Source of the DNA: an uncultured Clostridia bacterium
GTDB lineage: Bacteria > Bacillota > Clostridia > Christensenellales > Aristaeellaceae
DNA length: 5,222 nucleotides
Assembly (NCBI GenBank): GCA_944363005.1
Contig: CALVTV010000100.1
Location: forward strand, 1-5,222
Reading direction: 5' to 3'
Shown here: positions 1 through 4,848 of the stretch, in pieces
Layout: every line of letters starts with the position of its first letter
How positions within the stretch are numbered: the first letter of the stretch is position 1
Notes under the pieces: generated by a model
The model's input: the letters and a program-made list of their open reading frames with translations, nothing else
Database searches by the model: none
What the model was told of the DNA's origin: nothing
Program-made: the position numbers and the translations under genes

Positions 1-49
1 CCGCCGTCATCACCCCCGCCAATCGATGAGGGGTTTTTCTGCCATTCAT
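1..49 (-). CDS. 5' end of an unidentified gene, possibly a membrane or exported protein (cut by window edge)
   Basis: Reading leftwards from an ATG at 49-47, 16 codons give MNGRKTPHRLAGVMTA before the window ends. The start is supported by a GAGGTGA ribosome binding site (54-60) placed 4 bases upstream and by a promoter with a TGG-TATACT extended -10 about 32 bases upstream. A basic N-terminus (Arg4, Lys5, His8, Arg9) followed by the beginning of a small, hydrophobic run (LAGVMTA) is what the start of a signal peptide or first membrane helix looks like. That is an inference from very few residues, and no family can be named. The gene lies downstream of, and in the same direction as, the argS-DUF815 operon, but the intervening terminator and new promoter indicate a separate transcription unit. 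Confidence 0.6.
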   Translation of the reverse strand, partial: MNGRKTPHRLAGVMTA

Positions 50-53
50 GGCT

Positions 54-60
54 TCACCTC
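54..60 (-). promoter_or_regulatory. Ribosome binding site of the left-edge gene
   Basis: On the minus strand the sequence reads GAGGTGA, then AGCC, then ATG. This is a good match to the anti-Shine-Dalgarno complement at normal spacing, and it is the main reason for accepting the start at 49 in so short a fragment. Confidence 0.6.
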
Positions 61-80
61 GCTGTTCCGTCTGTCCGTTC

Positions 81-89
81 AGTATACCA
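81..89 (-). promoter_or_regulatory. Extended -10 promoter element for the left-edge gene
   Basis: The minus strand reads TGGTATACT: a TATACT -10 hexamer (5 of 6 to TATAAT) preceded by the TGn extension. No good -35 hexamer sits 16-18 bases further upstream, which is common for extended -10 promoters. The predicted transcript would start near base 74, giving a leader of about 25 bases that carries the ribosome binding site at 54-60. Confidence 0.5.
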
Positions 90-287
90 CATCCGGCGCA
101 ATCCTGCTCCCCTTTTTTGTGAGAAGCCTTACTTCTCGAATTCAAATTACATCCACAACAACGTGAATTTTCGCTCGAATATGCACCTTTTAAACCATAT
201 CGAACATTATTTGTTTCAATTGAAGCCCCGTTCTTCCCACATTCTTGCGTTTTCCTCAAATTCACACCACAAAGGGACAAAATACAG
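90..287. other. Intergenic stretch with no recognised gene
   Basis: This AT-rich stretch lies between the terminator of the argS operon and the promoter of the left-edge gene. It contains a small GAGAAG/CTTCTC hairpin (121-137, 5-base loop) without a T-run on either side, and a distant inverted pair GTGAATTT (163-170) and AAATTCAC (258-265). Neither matches a regulatory element I recognise. I see no open frame with a ribosome binding site and no tRNA or riboswitch fold. Confidence 0.5.
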
Positions 288-311
288 CAGGAGCATCCTC
301 AGATGCTCCTG
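288..311 (-). terminator. Intrinsic terminator of the argS-DUF815 operon, possibly bidirectional
   Basis: A perfect 10-bp stem, CAGGAGCATC (288-297) with GATGCTCCTG (302-311), closes a 4-base loop. On the minus strand it is followed by CTGTATTTTGT, a moderately U-rich tail. On the plus strand it is followed by TTCTTTTGCTTCTTT. It lies about 98 bases past the stop of the DUF815 gene, with no other gene end nearby, so it most likely ends that operon. Confidence 0.75.
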
Positions 312-333
312 TTCTTTTGCTTCTTTGGGCGTC

Positions 334-347
334 CCGCCTTGAGGCGG
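334..347. other. Short GC-rich hairpin in the operon's 3' untranslated region
   Basis: CCGCC (334-338) pairs with GGCGG (343-347) around a TTGA loop, with a possible sixth T-A pair. On the plus strand four T residues follow, but no plus-strand gene precedes it. On the minus strand it lies in the trailer of the DUF815 mRNA, just upstream of the stronger hairpin at 288-311. It may act as an auxiliary 3' stabilising stem. Confidence 0.35.
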
Positions 348-408
348 TTTTCATCGGAAGTCCCTGCTTCCCGCGCAAGATTCTTCTATCGTAGCGTTCG
401 CGCCGGTT

Positions 409-1728
409 TCAAGCCCCTGTGTGAGCGGCATTTTCGGCGATCTCTCCCTGAATCTGATCGACAAACTGACGCGCGATGCGCGGCGAAACACCGTTGTGGC
501 TGACCGTCCAGGCGCGGGCGCGGGGCATGAGCGTCTCCCAGTCGTATTCCATGCCGCGAGCGTCGAGCAGCGCGCGCACGATGGTGAAGTATTCCTCCTG
601 CGTCGGCGCGGCGAACGTGAGCCGCAAATCAAAGCGGTCGGCGAGCGAGTACTTTTCCTCCAGCGTATCGCGCTCATTGACGTCGTCCTGCCGCTCAGAG
701 AAGCGCTGGCGCACGATGTTGCGCCGGTTGCTCGTGGCGTAGACGACCACGTTTTGCGGCCGGGCCTCCAGTCCGCCTTCGAGCACCGTCTTGAGCGCGG
801 TATACTCCGGGCAGGAGTCGTTGAACGCCAGGTCGTCCACAAAGACGATGAACTTGCCCGGCTGCTCGCGCAGCATGGAGAAGATTGTCGGCAGGTTCGT
901 CAGCTGCGCCAGCGGCACCTCGACAATGCGCAGGCCTTCAAGCCACATGCTCGTCAAAAGCGCCTTGACCGTCGCGCTCTTGCCTGTTCCCTTGTCGCCA
1001 TAGAGCAGCACATTGCCCGCCTGGTGCCCGGCAAGCAGCCGCCGCGTGTTCTCCACCAACACGCCCCGTTCGCGCTCATAAAGAACCATGTCCTCCAGGC
1101 GGATGGGGTCCGGTTCGCGAATGCCGCGCAGGCCGAGCGGGTACGCCTCGCTGACGCCCACCCACGTGCTCCCCGGGCAGCTGGCAAACAGACCGCTGCC
1201 GTGCTTGCGGAAAAACGCCGCCACCTTGCGCGCGCCGTCGCGCGTGAGCATGTCCGCGCTGACCCGCGGGTCAAAGTCCACCCCGCCCAGCGCCGGTTCC
1301 CACATCGGCAGGCGCGCCGCAACCTTGCCGGGCAATCCAGCCCGTTGGCAGAGCAGCAAAAACATCGCAGGCTCGATGGCCGTAAGCTTGCCGAGCGTCT
1401 GCAAATCGTGCGCCAGCGCACTGACGACGCTGTACGGCAGCTGATCCGCGTCCGTGCGCGCGCAAAGCTGCGCCACCGGGCTCTCTTCAAACAGGGCCGC
1501 TGTCAGCGCCGCGCGGGCAAAGCCCTTTTTGCCGCAGGCCGATTGTTCAAGCCACGCATTGTAAACCGCACAGTACGCATAGGTGAGTTCGCCCTCATCG
1601 GTGTGCTCGTTCGCGCAATCGCAGACCAACCGGTACAGCGCGGCCATGGCGGGCTGTTCCATCACGTGGCGCAGCACCGTCATGCACTCGATGTCCAGCA
1701 TCAATTCATGCAGGTCGTAACTATCCAT
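409..1728 (-). CDS. DUF815-family AAA+-type P-loop ATPase
   Basis: The product is 439 residues and belongs to the DUF815 (COG2607-type) predicted ATPases, whose cellular role is not established. The C-terminal half carries the ATPase core. The Walker A motif is GDKGTGKS at 244-251, in the typical NVLLYGDKGTGKS context. The Walker B motif is FIVFVDDL at 293-300. A sensor-1-like strand, YATSNRR, is at 330-336, and the family signature EKYSLADRFDL is at 358-368. A C-terminal SPRIARQF segment (415-422) has arginines where a sensor-2 helix would be. The family usually reads DRFGL where this protein has DRFDL. Residues 1-200 form a helical, Cys-containing N-terminal region with no domain I recognise. 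No signal peptide or membrane span is visible, so it is probably cytoplasmic. The start is fixed by AGGAG at 1737-1741, 8 bases upstream. It is the second gene of an operon, 39 bases after argS. Confidence 0.9.
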   Translation of the reverse strand: MDSYDLHELMLDIECMTVLRHVMEQPAMAALYRLVCDCANEHTDEGELTYAYCAVYNAWLEQSACGKKGFARAALTAALFEESPVAQLCARTDADQLPYSVVSALAHDLQTLGKLTAIEPAMFLLLCQRAGLPGKVAARLPMWEPALGGVDFDPRVSADMLTRDGARKVAAFFRKHGSGLFASCPGSTWVGVSEAYPLGLRGIREPDPIRLEDMVLYERERGVLVENTRRLLAGHQAGNVLLYGDKGTGKSATVKALLTSMWLEGLRIVEVPLAQLTNLPTIFSMLREQPGKFIVFVDDLAFNDSCPEYTALKTVLEGGLEARPQNVVVYATSNRRNIVRQRFSERQDDVNERDTLEEKYSLADRFDLRLTFAAPTQEEYFTIVRALLDARGMEYDWETLMPRARAWTVSHNGVSPRIARQFVDQIQGEIAENAAHTGA

Positions 1729-1736
1729 GTTCTTCT

Positions 1737-1741
1737 CTCCT
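1737..1741 (-). promoter_or_regulatory. Ribosome binding site of the DUF815 gene
   Basis: The minus strand reads AGGAG, then 8 bases, then ATG at 1728. The site lies inside the 39-base gap after the argS stop (1768-1770). There is no room for an independent promoter plus terminator in this gap, which supports translation from a shared argS-DUF815 mRNA. Confidence 0.75.
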
Positions 1742-1767
1742 GTCCTGCCGTCGCGTGCGCTTCGCGG

Positions 1768-3483
1768 TTACATGCGTTCGGGGGCCTCCACGCCGATCAG
1801 ATACAGGCCGGTGCGGATGACGTCGGCCACGGCGCGCGTCAGGTTCAAACGCGCCAGCGTGCCCGCCGGATCGCCCTCTTCCATGATGCGGTGTTCAAAG
1901 TAATACTTGTTGTAGGCCTGCGCCAGGGACGTGGTGTGCCGCGTGATCATGGACGGCTCGTTGGCGTCCATCGCCTTGCGCACGATCTCCGGGAAGCGGG
2001 AAATCAGCAGCAGCACGCTGCACGCCTCGTCGTCGCAGAGCACGCCATAATCCGGCTCGACGTCCGAAAGATCCGGCGCTTTGCGCAGCACGGAGCAGCA
2101 GCGCGCATGCGTGTACTGCACGTACGGGCCGGTTTCCCCGTCGAAGTTGAGCGCGCGCTCCCAGCGGAAGTCGATGTCCTTGTTGCGGTCGTTGTGCAAG
2201 TCGAAGTAGACCACGGCGCCCACGCCGACCTGGCGGGCCACCTCGTCCTTGTTGGGCAGGTTCGGGCTCTTCTCCTCGATGATCTCGCGGGCCTTCTCCA
2301 CGGCCTTGTTCAGCAGGTCCTCCAGGTAGACGATGTAGCCCTCGCGCGTGGAGAGCGCGCGGCCCTCATAGGAAACCATGCCGAAGGAGACGTGCTCCAT
2401 GCCCTTGTACCAGTCGTTGCCCATCAGCTCAATGATCTTGAAGAGCTGGCGGAAGTGCAGGTTCTGCTGGTAAGCGACGACGTAGAGGCACTTGTCGAAG
2501 TGATACGTGTTGTGGCGGTAATACGCAGCGGCCAGGTCGCGCGTGATGTAGAGCGTCGCGCCGTCCGAGCGCAGCACGATGGCCGGCGGCATGCCGTAAT
2601 CATCGAGCATGACGACCTCCGCGCCCTGGGACTTGGTCAGCAGGTTCTTCTCCCGCAGCTCATCGACGACGGGCTGCATCTTGTCGTTGTAAAAGCTCTC
2701 GCCGGCGTACGAGTCAAACGTCACGCCCAGCATGTCGTAAACGCGCTGGGTGTCCTTGAGCGTAACCTCCTTGAACCAGGAGAAGATCTCAAGCGCCTCC
2801 GGATCGCCGTCCTCAATCTTCTTGAACCAGGCACGGCCCTCATCCTCCAGCGCGGGATCGCGCTCGGCCTCCTGATGGAAGCGGACGTAGAGATCGACCA
2901 TCGCCTGCACGCCGCCGCGCTCGACGTCCTCGCGGTTGCCCCACTTCTTGTAGGCGCAGATCATCTTGCCAAACTGCGTCCCCCAGTCGCCCAGGTGATT
3001 GATGCCAACGGTCGTATAGCCGTTGAAATCGTAGATGCGCTTGAGGCTGTGTCCGATCATGGTGGTGGACAGATGGCCGATGTGGAAGCGCTTGGCGATA
3101 TTGATGGAGGAGTAATCCAGGCAGACCGTCTTGCCCTTGCCGATATCGCTCGCACCCCAGCGGCCCGGCTGGCTGAGCACGGCCTCGATGAGTCCGCGCG
3201 CCATGCAGCCGCGCGCCACAAACACGTTGAGATACCCGCCGACGACCTCGACGTGATCGATCTCCTCCCCCGCGCAGCGCTCCGCCAGCGAAGCGGCGAT
3301 CATCTGCGGCGCCTTGTGCAGCGTTTTGGACATGCGAAAGCACGGCAGGGCGTAATCGCCCATCTTCTTCTCCGGCGGAATTTCAAGCATGCCCGCCACA
3401 TCCTTGGCGCACAGTCCGCATCCCTCAAAACACGCCGCCGCCGCATCCGCAATGCGTCCGGCGATGATCTGTTTCATATCCAT
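1768..3483 (-). CDS. argS: Arginyl-tRNA synthetase
   Basis: This class I aminoacyl-tRNA synthetase (571 residues, normal for bacterial ArgRS) charges tRNA-Arg with arginine using ATP in the cytoplasm. The N-terminal Add-1-type tRNA-binding domain covers roughly residues 1-100, ending in GGYLNVFV. The Rossmann catalytic core follows, with the HIGH motif at 134-137 in the context SSINIAKRFHIGHL, then INHLGDWGTQFGK at 161-173. The KMSKS-equivalent loop is the degenerate GRALSTREG (374-382), within the family pattern FGMVSYEGR...STR. The C-terminal DALR-type anticodon-binding domain starts near GPYVQYTHAR (452-461) and ends with the family-typical GVEAPERM. The canonical HVGHLRST is HIGHLSTT here, a form I associate with clostridial ArgRS. 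Met1 (3483) is preferred over Met3 because a GGAGAGGG ribosome binding site sits 9 bases upstream. It is the first gene of the operon and is divergent from bioY. Confidence 0.97.
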   Translation of the reverse strand: MDMKQIIAGRIADAAAACFEGCGLCAKDVAGMLEIPPEKKMGDYALPCFRMSKTLHKAPQMIAASLAERCAGEEIDHVEVVGGYLNVFVARGCMARGLIEAVLSQPGRWGASDIGKGKTVCLDYSSINIAKRFHIGHLSTTMIGHSLKRIYDFNGYTTVGINHLGDWGTQFGKMICAYKKWGNREDVERGGVQAMVDLYVRFHQEAERDPALEDEGRAWFKKIEDGDPEALEIFSWFKEVTLKDTQRVYDMLGVTFDSYAGESFYNDKMQPVVDELREKNLLTKSQGAEVVMLDDYGMPPAIVLRSDGATLYITRDLAAAYYRHNTYHFDKCLYVVAYQQNLHFRQLFKIIELMGNDWYKGMEHVSFGMVSYEGRALSTREGYIVYLEDLLNKAVEKAREIIEEKSPNLPNKDEVARQVGVGAVVYFDLHNDRNKDIDFRWERALNFDGETGPYVQYTHARCCSVLRKAPDLSDVEPDYGVLCDDEACSVLLLISRFPEIVRKAMDANEPSMITRHTTSLAQAYNKYYFEHRIMEEGDPAGTLARLNLTRAVADVIRTGLYLIGVEAPERM

Positions 3484-3492
3484 ATCAGGGTT

Positions 3493-3501
3493 CCCTCTCC
3501 T
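3493..3501 (-). promoter_or_regulatory. Ribosome binding site of argS
   Basis: The minus strand carries AGGAGAGGG. Its GAGGG part lies 9 bases before the ATG at 3483 and 15 bases before the in-frame ATG at 3477. The spacing therefore favours the upstream start. Confidence 0.6.
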
Positions 3502-3525
3502 CTGTTTTCATTCGGTTTACATTTT

Positions 3526-3554
3526 ATTGTAACAGATACAGGCCCTGCTGGCAA
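3526..3554 (-). promoter_or_regulatory. Sigma-A promoter of the argS-DUF815 operon
   Basis: On the minus strand a -35 TTGCCA (3549-3554) is separated by exactly 17 bases from a -10 TACAAT (3526-3531); these match consensus at 4 and 5 of 6 positions. The transcript would begin near 3519, leaving a leader of only about 36 bases. That leader is far too short for a T-box riboswitch, although T-boxes control many Firmicute aminoacyl-tRNA synthetase genes. Confidence 0.7.
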
Positions 3555-3562
3555 GCCTTGCC
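3550..3562. repeat. 13-bp palindrome overlapping the argS -35 element
   Basis: GGCAAG (3550-3555) and CTTGCC (3557-3562) form a perfect 6-bp inverted repeat around a single C, and one arm is most of the argS -35 hexamer. A CCTTGC tandem duplication (3556-3561, 3562-3567) extends over the same site. The position would suit a repressor operator, but it could also be chance, and no regulator is recognised. Confidence 0.35.
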
Positions 3563-3588
3563 CTTGCGTAAACTTTTAAAAAGAAATC

Positions 3589-3632
3589 AGTTGACAAACG
3601 TTCCCTGATATGATACGCTCTTTTCGTCAACT
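3589..3632. promoter_or_regulatory. Inverted repeat bracketing the bioY promoter (candidate operator)
   Basis: AGTTGAC (3589-3595) and GTCAACT (3626-3632) are perfect 7-bp inverted arms separated by 30 bases. They enclose every plausible bioY -35/-10 element, and the left arm contains the start of TTGACA. The core GTTGAC is one base from the GTTAAC half-site of Gram-positive BirA biotin operators. Those operators, however, have arms about 14-16 bases apart, so the spacing does not fit. The assignment to biotin control is therefore only a suggestion. Confidence 0.4.
3591..3619 (+). promoter_or_regulatory. bioY promoter
   Basis: A perfect -35 TTGACA (3591-3596) lies 17 bases before TACGCT (3614-3619), a weak -10 with a TGA extension. 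A better -10, the extended TGATATGAT (3606-3614), is only 12 bases from TTGACA and would have to work without that -35. Either choice starts the transcript near 3621-3626 and leaves a leader of about 45 bases. Confidence 0.6.
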
Positions 3633-3654
3633 CAATCCGTTTTATATGTTTACC

Positions 3655-3661
3655 AAGGAGG
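3655..3661 (+). promoter_or_regulatory. Ribosome binding site of bioY
   Basis: A full AAGGAGG Shine-Dalgarno sequence is followed by 9 bases and ATG at 3671. It rules out the in-frame TTG at 3662, which immediately abuts it. Confidence 0.85.
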
Positions 3662-3670
3662 TTGCCCACC

Positions 3671-4219
3671 ATGAACCACCGTTTCGTTTTGACGCAACGC
3701 ATTGTCCTTGCCGCCCTGTTTGCCGCGCTGATGGCCGTCTGTTCGCAAATTCAGATTCCGCTGCCCATGGTACCCATCAATCTGGCGCTCTTTGCCGTGC
3801 ACCTGTGCGGCGCACTGCTGGGGGCCAAGTGGGGCGCGCTCTCCATCAGCGCGTATGTGTTGCTCGGTCTGGTGGGCGTGTCGGTCTATGCGGGCTTTGC
3901 CAGCGGCCCCGCCGCGCTCTTTGGCAAGACGGGCGGGTACATCCTCGGTTATATTCTCAGCGCGTTTCTCGTCGGTCTGCTCTCGCGGCGCATCGGCTTC
4001 ACGTTCAAAGGCCTTTGCCTGTCCATGCTCGTCGGCGTGGTCGCCTGCTACGCCTTTGGCACGGTGTGGTTCATGGCCGTCACGGGACTGAATCTGATGA
4101 CGAGCCTGGCCTACTGCGTGATCCCCTTCCTGCTGGGCGACGCCGTCAAAATTGTTCTGGCGGCCCTGTTGGCGCTTCGCCTCAAAAAGCCGCTGCAAGC
4201 GCTGGGATTGGGCGGCTGA
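3671..4219 (+). CDS. bioY: BioY family biotin transporter S component
   Basis: The product (182 residues, normal for the family) is the membrane-embedded substrate-binding subunit of an energy-coupling factor (ECF) biotin transporter. It captures biotin and passes it inward when coupled to an EcfA/EcfA'/EcfT module. About six hydrophobic segments are visible, near residues 11-28, 34-52, 56-74, 88-104, 114-136 and 145-169. Family landmarks are PLPMVPINLAL (30-40), the loop VYAGFASGPAALFGKTGGYILGY (72-94 region), and the late helix LLGDAVK with Asp157 and Lys160, the conserved GDxxK pair in the binding site. No ecfA or ecfT gene is adjacent, so it probably uses a shared module encoded elsewhere. 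It is monocistronic by context, divergent from argS and convergent with a small membrane-protein gene. An ATG at 3671 is chosen over a TTG at 3662 because of the ribosome binding site. Confidence 0.93.
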   Translation: MNHRFVLTQRIVLAALFAALMAVCSQIQIPLPMVPINLALFAVHLCGALLGAKWGALSISAYVLLGLVGVSVYAGFASGPAALFGKTGGYILGYILSAFLVGLLSRRIGFTFKGLCLSMLVGVVACYAFGTVWFMAVTGLNLMTSLAYCVIPFLLGDAVKIVLAALLALRLKKPLQALGLGG

Positions 4220-4236
4220 AGAAAGAATTCTTTCTT
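4219..4236. repeat. 18-bp perfect palindrome at the bioY stop codon
   Basis: AAGAAAGAATTCTTTCTT is fully self-complementary and begins on the last base of the bioY stop codon. As RNA it could form a 7-bp, AU-rich stem with an AAUU loop followed by UUAUUC-like sequence, making a weak terminator or 3' end structure for bioY. The stem is too AT-rich to call a strong terminator. Confidence 0.4.
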
Positions 4237-4270
4237 ATTCAAATACACCGTTTTCCCCTGATCATAAAAC

Positions 4271-4296
4271 AACGCCGGAGCATCTGCCCCGGCGTT
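4271..4296 (-). terminator. Hairpin terminator between convergent bioY and the small membrane-protein gene
   Basis: AACGCCGG (4271-4278) pairs perfectly with CCGGCGTT (4289-4296) around a 10-base loop. On the minus strand the stem lies 13 bases after the stop of the 57-codon gene and is followed by GTTTTAT, fitting an intrinsic terminator for that gene. On the plus strand the tail (CCTGTTATG) is poor in T, so it may only partly stop bioY transcripts. Confidence 0.7.
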
Positions 4297-4309
4297 CCTG
4301 TTATGTCAA

Positions 4310-4483
4310 TCAATACCAACCGTTGGCCATGGTGGCCTCTTCATCGCGCACTCCGTAGCTCTTCTTGTACTCCACGCGGTAAAAGTCGTCCATCTGTCGA
4401 GCGGTTTCAGTCCGGCGCGCATCGCGAATCGAATAAGCCACGTTCACGGCAATCAGCGCGACGAAAACGAACAAAGCGGTCAT
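4310..4483 (-). CDS. 57-residue single-span membrane protein of unknown function
   Basis: I do not recognise this protein. It begins MTALFVFVALIAVNVAYS, an uncharged hydrophobic stretch long enough for one membrane helix (about 2-18). A basic RDARR patch (20-24) follows, then a polar, charged tail with several tyrosines ending in NGWY. The positive patch after the helix predicts N-outside, C-inside topology. The gene looks real: ATG at 4483 has an AAAGGAG ribosome binding site 8 bases upstream, a TGATATAAT promoter lies upstream, and a terminator follows. An upstream ATG at 4594 would give 94 residues, but it lies upstream of the -10 element and has no ribosome binding site, so it is rejected. 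It is convergent with bioY; a functional link is not implied. Confidence 0.72.
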   Translation of the reverse strand: MTALFVFVALIAVNVAYSIRDARRTETARQMDDFYRVEYKKSYGVRDEEATMANGWY

Positions 4484-4491
4484 ACCTAGCA

Positions 4492-4498
4492 CTCCTTT
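4492..4498 (-). promoter_or_regulatory. Ribosome binding site of the 57-residue membrane protein
   Basis: The minus strand reads AAAGGAG, then 8 bases, then ATG at 4483. This is what identifies the short product rather than the longer in-frame reading. Confidence 0.75.
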
Positions 4499-4562
4499 GT
4501 CATCCGGAAGGGATTCACATCCACCGACGGAAGGGCCTTGCCTGCGCCCCTCTCTTTGCAGG
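4499..4562 (-). other. Structured 5' leader of the small membrane-protein gene
   Basis: The predicted transcript starts near 4559, giving a leader of about 76 bases. It contains two copies of CCCTTCCG on the minus strand (4528-4535 and 4505-4512). It also has a small hairpin, GGAT-GTGA-ATCC (4511-4522), with a GNRA-type loop, and a possible CCTGC/GCAGG stem at its 5' edge (4541-4562). It matches no riboswitch class I recognise, and the elements may be incidental. Confidence 0.3.
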
Positions 4563-4565
4563 TAC

Positions 4566-4574
4566 ATTATATCA
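4566..4574 (-). promoter_or_regulatory. Extended -10 promoter of the small membrane-protein gene
   Basis: The minus strand reads TGATATAAT, a perfect TATAAT with the TGn extension. A -35 match is poor (TGCGAA at 16-base spacing), which is acceptable for this promoter type. The position gives this gene its own transcription unit. Confidence 0.65.
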
Positions 4575-4594
4575 TCTTTACCGAAATTTCGCAC

Positions 4595-4765
4595 GCTTTT
4601 TCCTTGAAAAACCTAAATAAATTCTGCGTTGCCGTAAGCTGCAATCCACCCCCTTTGTCCGGGCCCCGCTTGCAGATTCAGCGGAGGAAAACGCATTCCC
4701 CCTTCAGAAAATATGCATTTCGGCAGGGAAAAACCGCTTTTTTTGAAGTCAAGCCCTAAATAAAA
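4595..4765. other. AT-rich intergenic stretch with no recognised feature
   Basis: The segment lies between two divergent promoters (the small membrane-protein gene and uvrB). Open frames that cross it lack ribosome binding sites and coding character. An A-run/T-run stretch near 4730-4745 is too AT-only to form a convincing terminator. Confidence 0.5.
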
Positions 4766-4805
4766 TTTCCTGACCTTTCCTGATCTTTCCTGATCTTTTC
4801 AGACA
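4766..4805. repeat. Decanucleotide tandem repeat upstream of uvrB
   Basis: Three consecutive units read TTTCCTGACC (4766-4775), TTTCCTGATC (4776-4785) and TTTCCTGATC (4786-4795), followed by a degraded fourth copy TTTTCAGACA (4796-4805). The array ends about 30 bases before the LexA box. A 10-bp period places every copy on the same face of the helix. Confidence 0.75.
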
Positions 4806-4834
4806 CTTTCAACCAAACCGCATCAAAGTGCAAA

Positions 4835-4848
4835 GGAACGCTTGTTCC
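4835..4848. promoter_or_regulatory. LexA (DinR) SOS operator of uvrB
   Basis: GGAACGCTTGTTCC has perfect 5-bp inverted arms (GGAAC/GTTCC) around 4 bases. It closely follows the Gram-positive LexA box CGAAC-N4-GTTCG. It overlaps the uvrB -35 hexamer (4842-4847), the expected position for repression by blocking RNA polymerase. uvrB is a classical SOS gene in this group, so site and gene support each other. Confidence 0.85.

Noticed and set aside
121..137. GAGAAG/CTTCTC hairpin considered as a terminator
   Set aside because: Six base pairs with no T-run on either strand, and no gene end close by.
3484..3525. T-box riboswitch in the argS leader
   Set aside because: T-boxes are common for synthetase genes in Firmicutes, but the leader is only about 36 bases and contains no T-box core sequence or antiterminator.
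421..3579. A 1052-codon open frame on the plus strand, antisense to argS and DUF815
   Set aside because: It is codon-aligned with two clearly conserved genes on the other strand, and it is open only because they lack TTA, CTA and TCA codons. Its translation is low-complexity (Arg, Ala, His, Val-rich) with no domain, and it has no ribosome binding site or promoter.
3662..3670. A TTG start giving bioY three extra residues
   Set aside because: The TTG directly touches the AAGGAGG site, leaving no spacer. The ATG at 3671 has a 9-base spacer.
3650..4198. A 182-codon minus-strand frame across bioY
   Set aside because: It is the codon-aligned antisense of bioY, Gln/His/Arg/Ala-rich, with no start signals. 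bioY is supported by family motifs, a ribosome binding site and a promoter.
4310..4594. A 94-residue version of the small membrane protein starting at 4594
   Set aside because: The start lies upstream of the TATAAT at 4566-4571, has no ribosome binding site, and the added residues are unlike the rest. The start at 4483 has an AAAGGAG site at ideal spacing.
3610..4620. A 336-codon plus-strand frame overlapping bioY and running through the terminator and the small gene
   Set aside because: It starts at the bioY -10, has no ribosome binding site, and crosses a terminator and an opposing promoter. Its product shows no recognisable sequence.
4538..4759. A 73-codon plus-strand frame between the small gene and uvrB
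   Set aside because: No ribosome binding site, a start inside the opposing gene's leader, and a product with no coding character.
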